Positions 47,490 to 56,646 of a DNA stretch of 64,000 nt are shown piece after piece. The stretch's first letter is position 1. Every line of letters begins with the position of its first letter. The notes under the pieces were generated by a model, which was not told the origin of the DNA, did not search any database, and saw only the letters and a list, made by a program, of their open reading frames with translations. The position numbers were made by a program, and so were the translations under genes. The DNA comes from Streptomyces olivoverticillatus. GTDB lineage: Bacteria; Actinomycetota; Actinomycetes; Streptomycetales; Streptomycetaceae. The stretch is from assembly GCF_014203555.1 (NCBI RefSeq), contig NZ_JACHJH010000010.1:1-64000 (forward strand), given 5' to 3'.

Positions 47490-48130
47490 TGGACCATGCT
47501 CAGGCGCCCGTGCTGGAGGCCCTGGCCGCGTACCGCCGGCGGGGCACCCGCCCGTTCACACCACCCCGCCCCAAACAGGGAGCCGGTGCCGACCCGCGGG
47601 TCGTCGAGGTGCTCGGGCCGACGTCTTCCCCTCCGACATCCTCGCCATGAAGGGTCTGGACGACCGTCGGATGGCCCACGGCGTGCTGGAGCACGCCCAG
47701 CGCCTGATGGCCGACGCCGTCCATGCCGAGCACGCCTTCTTCTCCACCTGCGGCAGCTCGCTCTCGGTGAAGTCCGCGATGCCGGCGGTCGCCGGGCCGC
47801 ACGAAAAGCTGCTGGTCGCCCGGAACGCCCACAAGTACTGGCAGAGGGCATGGCGGCGCCTCCTGCCGCACCAAGCCGACGCCGCGCAAAGGGCCTACTC
47901 GACGTTCTCCTACGAGACCCTGCGCCCAGCCGAGGACGGCGCGCGCTTCTTCGCCGTGACGAACGCGATCGGGAACGGGCGCGGGTTCGCGGTGCAGGAG
48001 GCGATGGACCAGGTCGGCGCACTGATCGGCCCGCTGGCGGTCGCCGGGATGTTGGCGGCGGCAGGGGGCGACTACGCGCCCTCCCTGGGCATGCTGGCGG
48101 TTCCCGGTGTGGCGGCGCTGGGGTGCCGGC
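47490..48130 (+). pseudogene. Chimeric remnant: Orn/Lys/Arg decarboxylase fragment fused to MFS fragment
   Basis: From 47490 the frame encodes the start of an Orn/Lys/Arg decarboxylase-type PLP enzyme (MDHAQAPVLEALAAYRRRG), then breaks near 47611; a one-frame shift restores ADVFPSDILAMKGLDDRR and the PLP-enzyme phrase FFSTCGSSLSVKSAM up to about 47835 (NAHK). There the homology stops and the sequence changes to a piece resembling an MFS C-terminal half (FAVQEAMDQVGALIGPLAVAGMLAA, about 47955-48110), then decays. This is a frameshift plus an internal deletion joining two unrelated genes, so no functional product is expected. Confidence 0.7.
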
Positions 48131-48239
48131 CTGTACCCGGGTCCACCGAACCACAACGGTCGGGTAGGGACGGTCCGCACACACCGCCAGACACCCCCAT
48201 CGCACCTGCACCAGGTGCGTCCTGCCCCCTTCGGCTCAC

Positions 48240-48530
48240 TGCGATCGATGCGGCGTGGCCGATTTCCCCTGAATCACCGGAGATCTCTCCCCCGATGGAT
48301 GCGTCCGGCGCGCTACGGACGGGGGCCGGTTCCATGGCAGGTCGAACTCGCGCGCGATCCTGGCGGCGGTGGCGTGCGATTCCGCCTTCGCCGGCAGTAC
48401 GCGCTCGTCGGTGACGCCGAAGCGGACGTGAGCGAACGGGAGCGCCAGCATCGCCAGGAAGAAGACCGCGCAGCCACCCGCCAGCGCCGGCCGGGTCGTC
48501 GCGAGCCGGGCCGTGCGGTGCCGCCCGCAG
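48240..48530 (-). pseudogene. Fragment of an MMPL/RND-type transporter
   Basis: On the minus strand, the frame read from about 48530 downwards gives RPALAGGCAVFFLAMLALP and then FAHVRFGVTDERVLPAKAESH, the first transmembrane segment and start of the outer loop of MMPL-type transporters. Homology stops after AREFDLPW and the rest of the transporter is absent. Together with the neighbouring chimeric remnant, this 600-bp stretch before the injection-system locus is gene debris. Confidence 0.6.
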
Positions 48531-48645
48531 CCTCTGCACCTGCCGGCATGACCGGCGCCGGCCGAGCCGCCGCTGCCACCGGCCGCATGTACCGCTCCGG
48601 GTCCGCCGGGCGGGCCGGCGTAACCGCCGCCGTGAGCCGAACCGG

Positions 48646-50934
48646 CTACAACTCCCCTGCCGAACTCGGCGAGCCCGCGCGCCGGGCCGCCAGTTCCTTC
48701 TCCACCTCGCGCAGCAGGAGTGCGAAGTCCACGCGTTCCATGTAGAACGGGCCTGCGGCTGCCGCGAGTTCCGGTAGATGTGCGGCCATACCTTTCAGAA
48801 TGTTGACGTGAACACGGCCGAGACCCTGCGGGTGATCTCCCTTCACCCGCATCAGGAGATTGTCCACGACCTGCAGTAGCCGAGCCCTGTTTCCGAGGGC
48901 TGCGACCACACGGTCGGCGGCTTCCTCGTACTCCTGGCCGAGGATGCCGCGGAAGTCGTGGTCGCGGAAGATCTTCCGGTCGGCTTCGGCGCGGGCGGTA
49001 CGGTCGGCGTACTCCGGCGACTCGTAGAGGGAGATCAGCCGGGCGTACTCGGCGGAGAGGGCGTGCGCCTCGGCCACCTGGGCCGCCAACTGCTCCACCT
49101 GCGCCGAACGGGCCGGATCGGGCTCACGCAAACCCGCCCACTCCAGCCAGCCCGGTGCGCGCTCCGACAGCTCGGCGCCGAAGACCCCGGCCAGACGGTC
49201 CATCCGTTCCTTGAGCGCGTACAGCTCGCCGACGCCCCGAGCGCGGACCATGTTCAGCATCGACCGTGCGTCCGGTTCCCTACGGACCCGGTCGAGGAGG
49301 GCACTCAGGCCGGCGGGGTCGCCGTACCCTTCGACGTCGGCGAGCGCCTCTTGCAGCAGTTGTTCGCACGCGGCGAGTTCGTGGGGTTTGAGTGCTTCCA
49401 TGTTCGTTGCACTGGGGCCCTGGACGTGATGTATGAGGGTCTGCAGAACGCCGATCTCCCGGCTGCTGCGCACGAGCGTTTCCCGCAGCACATCGATCTC
49501 CGCCAACCGGGCATGTGCTGCCGTGAGTTCGGCCTCCTGCAGTGCGTGCTTGTCGCGGTAGCGTGCCGGCAGCACCGCATCCGGAAGGACGCGGGACGGA
49601 GTGAGCTTGTCCTGCTTTCGCCGCAACCTGCTGATCTTTTCCTCTAATTGCGTGCGCTCAGCGTCGGAGTCGCGCAGATACGCGTCGGCGCCTCCGGCGA
49701 CAGCAGCCAGTCGGAGACTCAGGAACTCCCGCGCCACCGCCAGTCGATCCGCATCGAGAGGGTCCGTTCCAGCAACCAGCCAGCCGATGAGTTCTTCGAC
49801 GTCCTCGAGGCCGATACCGAACAGCGTGGCCCGGAAGGCCCGCAAGTCGGCCTGGCGCTGCTGTTCCGCGGTCAGTGCCGGCGCAGCGGCGGGTCCGGCG
49901 GCCGAGTCCTGCTCGGCCGGAGCGCATATCTGGCGCAACTCCCGATCCACCACGTCCATCATCCTCATGGCCTCCGCACCGAGTTCGCCCGCGATCGTGG
50001 CCGCGGTCTGCCCGGCCTGGCGGGCCGCTCCGTAGATGTGCGCGGCGGCGTACGAGGCGGCCCAGCGCAGCGCCAGTCGTGTGCACCACTGCGGGAGCGG
50101 AACGGCTTCGACCAAGGCCTGCTGGGCGGCGGAGGGGACCCGGGCCAACGCGCCGCCCGCCCAGCGGGAGGCTTCCACAAGGGAGGTGCCGGCGCACTGC
50201 GCGCCGGCCACCGGGCCCTCACTGGCGAGAGTGACCAGCACACGGCCCAAGGCGCCGTGCACTGCTTCCTCCGCCGTGGCGGCACCATCCTGTACCACCT
50301 CGGCGGCCCGGGTGGCCGCTGCGGGGACCTCGCGCAGCAGCTCGGCGACGGTGTGCCGCGGCAGCAGGGCGGACAGCTCGTTGGGGAGCGGCAGCAGCTC
50401 GGCGACCCGGCGGCCGGGCAGTTCCGTGACCCACGCGGCGGCCTGCGTGGCGACCTGGGCCGTCGCGGTGCCGACGCGCTGCGCTGAGGCTATCGGGCCT
50501 TCGTCGGCGAGAGTCACCAGCGCGCGGCTCAGGGCGCCATGCACGGCTTCCTCTATCTCCGCGGCGTGGTCCCCGGCCAGCCCGACGGTGTTGTCGAGTC
50601 CTTCCGCGACCTGGTTCAGAGCATGGCTGAGGGTCGGCATGCGGTCCGCGCGGGACGGGCCCGCCGCCCCCCGGGCTTCTGTCCGGTCACGCAGCGCCGG
50701 ATCCGGGGGGCGGCCAGGCGAATGACGGATGTCCTGGACATTCGAGCGCTGCCGCATCGCGGCGACTGCGGCATTTCCCGCGGAATGCTGGAGAGCCGTG
50801 ATCTGCGCCGAGCTCCCCGGAGACGGGGCACGGCTTGGGAGAGAACGAGGGTTCGCGCGGGGAGCAAGTGCTGTCCCTGCCGACTCGCCGCCACGCCGAG
50901 CCGCACTCTCACCGGTCTTCCCTTGTACCCGCAT
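48646..50934 (-). CDS. Putative eCIS cargo or accessory protein with internal duplication
   Basis: 762-residue protein without a signal peptide. Near residue 45 it has ITALQHSAGNAAVAAM, the same kind of motif as LLALQRTAGNGAV in the adjacent DUF4157 protein, which I associate with proteins encoded in eCIS loci. Residues about 125-185 and 220-285 are a tandem duplication (EEAVHGALSRALVTLADEGP and EEAVHGALGRVLVTLASEGP), largely helical and Ala-rich. A coiled coil follows near residue 420 (ERTQLEEKISRLRRKQDKL) and the C-terminal half is predicted helical. The function is unknown; it could be a toxin, a pore-former or a structural factor. ATG at 50934 has AAGGAGCGG upstream. Confidence 0.7.
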   Translation of the reverse strand: MRVQGKTGESAARRGGESAGTALAPRANPRSLPSRAPSPGSSAQITALQHSAGNAAVAAMRQRSNVQDIRHSPGRPPDPALRDRTEARGAAGPSRADRMPTLSHALNQVAEGLDNTVGLAGDHAAEIEEAVHGALSRALVTLADEGPIASAQRVGTATAQVATQAAAWVTELPGRRVAELLPLPNELSALLPRHTVAELLREVPAAATRAAEVVQDGAATAEEAVHGALGRVLVTLASEGPVAGAQCAGTSLVEASRWAGGALARVPSAAQQALVEAVPLPQWCTRLALRWAASYAAAHIYGAARQAGQTAATIAGELGAEAMRMMDVVDRELRQICAPAEQDSAAGPAAAPALTAEQQRQADLRAFRATLFGIGLEDVEELIGWLVAGTDPLDADRLAVAREFLSLRLAAVAGGADAYLRDSDAERTQLEEKISRLRRKQDKLTPSRVLPDAVLPARYRDKHALQEAELTAAHARLAEIDVLRETLVRSSREIGVLQTLIHHVQGPSATNMEALKPHELAACEQLLQEALADVEGYGDPAGLSALLDRVRREPDARSMLNMVRARGVGELYALKERMDRLAGVFGAELSERAPGWLEWAGLREPDPARSAQVEQLAAQVAEAHALSAEYARLISLYESPEYADRTARAEADRKIFRDHDFRGILGQEYEEAADRVVAALGNRARLLQVVDNLLMRVKGDHPQGLGRVHVNILKGMAAHLPELAAAAGPFYMERVDFALLLREVEKELAARRAGSPSSAGEL

Positions 50935-51213
50935 CTACCGCTCCTTGCCCGCCTGTTGACACCTCATCCCGGCATCTTCATCACAGGCCGCACAACGATT
51001 CGGAGTGCTCGCCGAAGCGCTCTCCAGCGAGCTTCCAGCACCGTACAGGCAAGGCAGGGCTGCCACCATGGTGCCGGTGCACCGGGTCCGGGAGATCATC
51101 CGGGCCCCGTCAGGACGAATGACCAGGGGAGAGGCGGCGTTGGGCAGCGTTCAGGTCGATGCCGAAGCGGGCGCCGTGGCCGGTGGCGGCAGTGACCGAC
51201 CGAGGCCTTGTCT

Positions 51214-53121
51214 TCAGCCGGGCTCATACAGCCCGCGGGTGGCGTCGACGTTGCGCTTCGTGATTTCGCCGGCGAGGCGATCGACGATCCTGCCGTGGAG
51301 CGGATCGAACTCCGCCAGGACCAGCCCAGGCAGGGTGCCCAGGTCCCGGTGGTCGTCGCTCTTGATGGAAAGCCTGATCCTGTCCGGGAACAGCGTCCCC
51401 CCGGGGGTCACTTCGAACCGGGCCCAGAAACGGTGGGCATCCGTTCTGGCCCACTTGGCGATCATGTCCTCGTAGGGGATCATCGCGGAGTTGGTGACGT
51501 AGGTGCCGGCCACCAGGTTGGTCGCGTCGGTCGAGCCGCCGATCTGCGCACCCTGCACGTGCAGCCATTCCCAGTTCTGCTCCAGTTCGTACGGAGCGCC
51601 CAGGAAGCGCTTGGCGTAGGCCACCACTCCGAGAGCGTTCCAACCGTTCATCGCGCTGTCCTGGCCGGCTCCGCGGTCCACCGCGGTCAGCTCCGTGCCC
51701 GCCACCCAGCCGGTGTCCGGGCGGGGGGCGGTCAGACGGGCGTACTCGCTGTGCAGTGCGCGCTGCGTTTCCCCATCCATGTCCGGATCGAAGAACTCGG
51801 CGTCGCCGAACCGTCGGTTCGCGATGCGAATGCGGTGCGCGGCGGCGCGGACCGTGCCGGCCGTTGAGACATACATGAGCCGCGTCCGGTCTCCCGGGAA
51901 GCGGCCTTCGTATTCGAAGAAGTTGGCACCGTTGTCCTCGTTCTTGAAGAGCAGGTGCCGTTGTTCGTACTGGCGCTCGGCGAGACTCTCGTATCGCACG
52001 CCGTCGAAATGGCGGGCCGTGTCCTCGTCGATGCCGAGCACGTGCCGGGCCTGGTCGCCGGACAGGTCCAGGCCGTACAGATATCCTTCCGCCCGCGGTA
52101 CACGCGAGCCGCCGGAGTTGTTCCAGATTTGCGGACCGTGCCTGATGATCGCGGCGACGAGGCCGGGCGTAGCGCGGCCCAGGGCTTCTTCGTCGACAGG
52201 GTTGGTGGTCTTGGCGACGCTGTCGTAGTGGAAGAGGCCACCGAGCTCGTGCCAGAGGCGGCGCCATGCGGAGCCCCTCTCCCGGTAGGCGCCCTTGATG
52301 AAATCGTCGAGGGCACTCGACCGCACGTCGCCGGCGAAGCCGACGGCACCAAGTGCGGCCGTCAGCCTGTCGACGCCGCCGTACTCCGCGAAGAGCAGCC
52401 TGCCGTCGGTCTTCTTCACGAAGGCGTACTCGGCGCCCGGGTTGTGCGAGTCCTGGTAGATCCGCTCGTCGTAATTCGCCAGGTGCATCGCGCGCTGCAC
52501 GACCGGAGTGCTCACGGGCGGTGCGGGAATGGTGCCGAGAGGCCGCTGCTCTGTCGCTCCCACCGACCCCACCGACGCGCTCATGACCCGTGACGCGTTG
52601 GCCTCGGCCTCCCGTTCGAAGCGGTCGTCCGGGTCACTCACCGCGAACCCGTGATCGGTGTCGGTGCCCGCCACTTGGCCCCTGCGCTGCTGGATGACGT
52701 GCGTGAGCTCGTGCGCCAAGGTGGCCTTGTCCGCTCCGTCGCGGCCGATGACGACATGATTGCCGGCGGTGTAGGCGCGCGCGCCGATTTCCCTGGCCGA
52801 ACGCTGTGCGGCGGCGTCGGTATGGACGCGCACGCCGGACAGATCGGCACCGAGCCGCGCTTCCATGTCGTTCCGGGTGGCGGCGTCGAGCGGATGGCCG
52901 CCCCCGCGCAACGCCTCGGGCACGGCGGACTGCTCACGGGACGCGCCGCCCGCTTGCAGCATCCTGAGGACCGCGCCGTTTCCTGCTGTCCGTTGGAGAG
53001 CCAGGAGCGACGGGGCACTCCCCGGGGGCGCCAGGGCCGACGGCGGTCCGGCCTGCTTGGACTTGGGCGAGATCTGCGCCGGGCGCTGCGACCGATCCGA
53101 TACCGGAACCCGACTGGGCAT
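51214..53121 (-). CDS. eCIS-associated DUF4157 protein with C-terminal effector-like region
   Basis: 635-residue protein. The N-terminus has LLALQRTAGNGAVLRML (near 40), then a DUF4157 domain (about 75-155) with VRVHTDAAAQRSAREIGARAYT and the zinc-protease motif HELTH. DUF4157 proteins are among the commonest putative cargo of extracellular contractile injection systems. The C-terminal 450 residues are a different module; near residue 530 they read WLHVQGAQIGG...NLVAGTYVTN...E, which resembles the H...GG...N...N spacing of beta-beta-alpha-metal (HNH/EndA-like) nucleases. That match is by eye. The ATG at 53121 has GAGGAGG upstream and is preferred over a TTG at 53133. The 279 bp after it, before the next minus-strand gene, show nothing recognisable. 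Confidence 0.8.
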   Translation of the reverse strand: MPSRVPVSDRSQRPAQISPKSKQAGPPSALAPPGSAPSLLALQRTAGNGAVLRMLQAGGASREQSAVPEALRGGGHPLDAATRNDMEARLGADLSGVRVHTDAAAQRSAREIGARAYTAGNHVVIGRDGADKATLAHELTHVIQQRRGQVAGTDTDHGFAVSDPDDRFEREAEANASRVMSASVGSVGATEQRPLGTIPAPPVSTPVVQRAMHLANYDERIYQDSHNPGAEYAFVKKTDGRLLFAEYGGVDRLTAALGAVGFAGDVRSSALDDFIKGAYRERGSAWRRLWHELGGLFHYDSVAKTTNPVDEEALGRATPGLVAAIIRHGPQIWNNSGGSRVPRAEGYLYGLDLSGDQARHVLGIDEDTARHFDGVRYESLAERQYEQRHLLFKNEDNGANFFEYEGRFPGDRTRLMYVSTAGTVRAAAHRIRIANRRFGDAEFFDPDMDGETQRALHSEYARLTAPRPDTGWVAGTELTAVDRGAGQDSAMNGWNALGVVAYAKRFLGAPYELEQNWEWLHVQGAQIGGSTDATNLVAGTYVTNSAMIPYEDMIAKWARTDAHRFWARFEVTPGGTLFPDRIRLSIKSDDHRDLGTLPGLVLAEFDPLHGRIVDRLAGEITKRNVDATRGLYEPG

Positions 53122-53133
53122 GGCCCTCCTCAA

Positions 53134-53606
53134 GGCGAGACCACCAACAGTGGCCCGCGCCGTTGAGCAGCGTCAAGGACGGGCCACCTCACGCCCGTAA
53201 GGCCGTTTCTCGCCATCGGCCTGATTATCCCGTGTGCAGAAACGGTTCTTGAAGGAAATCCGGCCACGCCGCTCGGCCACACCGGCCGCGCCTGGACCAC
53301 CTTGACAACAGTCAGGCGGCGTCAGCCGTAAGGGGACTCACACGGAATGACGGACACGGGACACCCCTGTTCGCAGCCGAAACGCCTTCCGGCCCTCGGA
53401 ATCGGAGCCGCACCATCCGGATGCCCGGGGCCGCACTCCCATGGTGGCCGGTTTGCCCCGGTGTGGTGGTGAGTGCTGGCGGCATACTCTCGACCGGTCG
53501 GACGTCGTCCCCGCGTGAATCATCACCTTGCGCCCCATTCAGGGTGCTCACTGTCGCGCGCCTTCTTGATGTTTCACGCGTCACATAAGGGCTGGAGGGG
53601 ATTGTT
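53134..53606. other. Intergenic region between eCIS cargo and structural genes
   Basis: 473 bp between divergent genes. No coding sequence with support was seen. It should contain the promoter for the leftward DUF4157 gene and that for the rightward propeller/tail operon; no -10/-35 pair could be assigned with confidence. The rightward gene has a good ribosome site (GGAGGGG at 53594-53600). Confidence 0.5.
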
Positions 53607-54941
53607 GTGCCGGATGTCGCCAGCATCCAGGAAGTTCCCATCGGAAATGGACCTACGGTCTCGACACCGCATTCGGTGGCAGTCGGCAACTTCGGATACG
53701 TGTGGGTGACCACCAGCAACAAGAGGGTGTTCCGCATCCACCCCGGCACCCCCACGTCCCAGACGGCGATCGGCCATGCCGGTATCCACGACCTCACCGC
53801 CGGCGTCATGAAGGACCCGGGACCGGATCAGAAGAAGATCTGGTTCGCGGCTCCGGTACGCCAGGACCCCATCGTCTCCATGGTGACCGAGGGCAGTTTC
53901 CCGACCACCGTCTTCCCCCTGGAGCCCAACGCCAAAGCGGAGAGCATCAAGCTCAGGACGACCAACATCGGCACCCCAGGCACGCCCGTCAACGCCTACA
54001 GCCTCCTGTTCGCCGAACCTGAGAACAAGTACATCGGGGCTATCGCCATTCCCTCCGTGGCCGGGGAGATCGTCCGGATGCCCGTCGCCCAGGAAACCTG
54101 GCTGTGGGACGTGGCGGTCACGACGGCCGCGGACGGCAAGACACACACCTACTGGGCCACCGGCCAGAAGCGGACCAGCAATCCCGTCAGGCCGGAGAAC
54201 GGCCTGTACCGGCGCTCCCCCGGCCAGATGGCCTGGGAGCGGATCGAGGTGCTCCGCGGGCCGGATCACAAGCCCTGCTACATCATCGCGGACACGGAAG
54301 CGGTGTGGCTTACCACGCAGAACCCGAACATGGTGATCCGCATCTCCCTCGCCGACATGACGGTCAAGAACGAGGAGCTGGGTACCGCGGCTCCGGAGCA
54401 GCTGGCGTTCGGCAAAGAGGGCCAGGTATGGGTGGCCTCCAGCGCGGGCCTGCACGAATTCGACGCCCGTCTGTCGGGGCCGGGTTCACTGCAGGGCCTG
54501 CCGCACGGCGGCGGAGCGAAGGGGCTCTGTGTCGGCACGAACGGAGAGCTCTGGTACACGAATCCCACGCGAAAGAGCCTGGGCTGCTACACCCCTCCCC
54601 CGCCCCCGTTCGGCGCGGCCACGCTCAGCGGCCGGACCCAGGTGGTGTCGCACGGGGCCACCCAGGTCCAGATGAAGGATGTCGTCGAGCGTCCGCTGGT
54701 CGCGGAGTACGTGGCCAACGGCAGGCCGATTCCGGGTATTCCGCTGACCTGCCGCGTCGAAGCGCAGGGAGCGAGGTTCGACGACGGAGCCCAGGAACGC
54801 GTGTTGCTCACCGATCAGCGCGGACAGGTCGTTCTCCCCGACGTGGTCGCCGGGGACGTCGAGGAAACAGCGGTGCTGAGTGTCGGGCTCGGCTCCAGTG
54901 AGCCGCACGCCGCCACCACACTGGAGATCACCCCGGCCTAG
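53607..54941 (+). CDS. Beta-propeller (streptogramin lyase-like) protein with C-terminal Ig-like domain
   Basis: 444-residue protein without signal peptide. Residues 1-330 form repeats of the virginiamycin-B-lyase/NHL propeller type (VWVTTSNKRVFRIHPGT; AVWLTTQNPNMVIRIS; VWVASSAGLHEFD; LWYTNPTRKSLGCYTP), but the lyase His pair was not found, so enzyme activity is doubtful. After a PPPPPF linker, residues 335-444 look like a bacterial Ig-like (Big_1) domain. It opens the plus-strand eCIS operon, where sheath or tube genes are often found. It may be a fibre, decoration or cargo protein. The GTG at 53607 follows GGAGGGG. Confidence 0.65.
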   Translation: MPDVASIQEVPIGNGPTVSTPHSVAVGNFGYVWVTTSNKRVFRIHPGTPTSQTAIGHAGIHDLTAGVMKDPGPDQKKIWFAAPVRQDPIVSMVTEGSFPTTVFPLEPNAKAESIKLRTTNIGTPGTPVNAYSLLFAEPENKYIGAIAIPSVAGEIVRMPVAQETWLWDVAVTTAADGKTHTYWATGQKRTSNPVRPENGLYRRSPGQMAWERIEVLRGPDHKPCYIIADTEAVWLTTQNPNMVIRISLADMTVKNEELGTAAPEQLAFGKEGQVWVASSAGLHEFDARLSGPGSLQGLPHGGGAKGLCVGTNGELWYTNPTRKSLGCYTPPPPPFGAATLSGRTQVVSHGATQVQMKDVVERPLVAEYVANGRPIPGIPLTCRVEAQGARFDDGAQERVLLTDQRGQVVLPDVVAGDVEETAVLSVGLGSSEPHAATTLEITPA

Positions 54942-54993
54942 CGCGACGCAGCACCCTGATCCGCCCCTTTCACCCCTACGGAGGGAGCACCGC

Positions 54994-56538
54994 ATGACGT
55001 CCGCAGCGCCGCCGGCCGGTGACACCGGCAAGTACCCCATCAACGCCGCCGCCGTCGATCTGACGTGGAACGGCGACGACCGGAACGTATGGTTCGTGAC
55101 CGCCGAGGGCATCGTCGGCGTCTTCGAACCCCGCAGCCCGTGGAGCAACAGTCTCTTCACCCCGGGCTCGGGTGCCACCGGCAGCGCGTCCTCCATCGTC
55201 GCCTGGCCCGGCCACGGCGTGTGGACCTTCATCACCGGGCAGGACAACTGCGCCTTCGTCAAGTGTGACCTCAACGGCCTCTATCAGACGCACCCGCTGA
55301 GCGGCCGGACGGACTGCCGGTCCCTGGCCCTCGCCCAAGGCCCCGGCGGAAACACGTGCGTCGTCGCGGCACTGACCGACTGGAAGATGCTCGCCTTCGT
55401 CGAGCCCGGGGGCGGCATCACCTACTCACAGGGGTACCCGGCGGGCCTGTACGCGGTCGCGGCCGCGCAACAGGACCCGGCACTCCTGTGGATCAGCTCC
55501 CCGGGCGGCCGGTCACTGGCCACCTACGACGTACACACCGGTCAGTTCTCCCAGCCGATCAGCATCGGCGCGGAGGCCCGGGACATCGCCGTCACGCCGT
55601 CGGGCGACGCCGTGTGGGCGGCCACTCCCGACAACGTGCTCTTCAAGTACACCGCCCAGGGCGGCGTGGTGCACCGCGTCGAGACCCAGTACCCGGCCCA
55701 CCGCCTGACCGCGACGGCGGACGGGACACTGTGGTTCGCCAGCACAGAGGGCAACGCCATCGGGTATGTCCTTCCGGGGCAGACCAGGGCGGCCATGATT
55801 CCCACGGGCGACGGCAGCCGGCCTGCGGGGGTCACCGTCTCCGGGGACGGTCAGCTGTGGGTCGCCCTGTCCGGTGAGAGGGCCCTGCAGCGGGTCTCCC
55901 GGTACCGGCTCGCCGTGGAGTCGGGGGACGGGCAGTCGGCCGTGGCCGGCCAGCGCTTCCCCGAACCCCTCGTGGTCAAGGCCACACAGCTCGACGGCAC
56001 GCCGGTCGGAGGGCAGAAGATCGAGTTCCGTGTGGAAGGCGGGTCGGCGGTCTTCCAGAACGGCGAGCCTGTCGAGATCAGGCACACCGAGGCCGACGGG
56101 GTGGCGACCAGCTCGCTGCTCAAGGCGCTCAAGGAAGGCCCCTGCGTCGTCACCGCACGCTGGACGGAGACCGAGGCCGTCGCCTCCTTCTCCCGACTGA
56201 CCGTCACCCCGCCGGTGGGCGCCGCGCACCACGTCCGCTATGTCTCGGGTGCCGGACAGACCGTGCCCCCGGGGAAGTCCTTCGACGAACCGATGAAGGT
56301 CATCGTGGAGGACAAGAACGGCATCCCCGTCCCGGGCACCAAGGTCACCTTCAAGGTCCGTGACGAGGGAGCGGCGACCTTCCCCGGCGGAGTGGACACG
56401 GCCAAGGTGACCAGCGAGGCCGACGGTTCGGCCACGTCTCCTGTCCTGACGGCCGGTGACAAGGCCGATGTGTTCGCCGTACGGGTCTGGGTGGCGAAGA
56501 CCCCGGTGAGTCTGCTGCTCGACCAGTACATCCAGTGA
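54994..56538 (+). CDS. Second beta-propeller protein with two Ig-like domains
   Basis: 514-residue relative of the preceding protein. The propeller covers about residues 15-310, with repeats such as VWFVTAEGIVGVFEP, LWISSPGGRSLATYD, VWAATPDNVLFKYT and LWFASTEGNAIGYV. Two Ig-like domains follow (about 310-410 and 415-514; QLDGTPVGGQKIEFRVEGG and DKNGIPVPGTKVTFKVRDEG), as in surface adhesin stalks. There is no signal peptide, so it would leave the cell only with the injection particle or on lysis. The ATG at 54994 has GGAGGGAG upstream; upstream in-frame sequence overlaps the previous gene. Confidence 0.7.
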   Translation: MTSAAPPAGDTGKYPINAAAVDLTWNGDDRNVWFVTAEGIVGVFEPRSPWSNSLFTPGSGATGSASSIVAWPGHGVWTFITGQDNCAFVKCDLNGLYQTHPLSGRTDCRSLALAQGPGGNTCVVAALTDWKMLAFVEPGGGITYSQGYPAGLYAVAAAQQDPALLWISSPGGRSLATYDVHTGQFSQPISIGAEARDIAVTPSGDAVWAATPDNVLFKYTAQGGVVHRVETQYPAHRLTATADGTLWFASTEGNAIGYVLPGQTRAAMIPTGDGSRPAGVTVSGDGQLWVALSGERALQRVSRYRLAVESGDGQSAVAGQRFPEPLVVKATQLDGTPVGGQKIEFRVEGGSAVFQNGEPVEIRHTEADGVATSSLLKALKEGPCVVTARWTETEAVASFSRLTVTPPVGAAHHVRYVSGAGQTVPPGKSFDEPMKVIVEDKNGIPVPGTKVTFKVRDEGAATFPGGVDTAKVTSEADGSATSPVLTAGDKADVFAVRVWVAKTPVSLLLDQYIQ

Positions 56539-56560
56539 CGGCCGCGTACTGACCGGCCCT

Positions 56561-56590
56561 CCCGGCTCCCGCCCTGAGGCGGGGGCCGGG
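56561..56590 (+). terminator. Hairpin between the propeller genes and the tail genes
   Basis: 13-bp stem (one G-U pair), CCCGGCTCCCGCC at 56561-56573 with GGCGGGGGCCGGG at 56578-56590, loop CTGA, 22 bp after the second propeller gene. It probably lowers read-through into the tail genes, giving propeller proteins in excess, or separates two transcripts. Confidence 0.6.
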
Positions 56591-56646
56591 ATCCGCCGGC
56601 CATATGCCCGCATCTCTCGGTACAGACGGAGGAACGCGCCCCCACC

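Noticed and set aside
48646..53121. Treating the two minus-strand eCIS proteins as prophage genes
   Set aside because: No integrase, terminase, portal or capsid genes are visible, and the neighbouring tail genes are of the eCIS type (DUF6760, LysM-gp53, VgrG, gp25, J).
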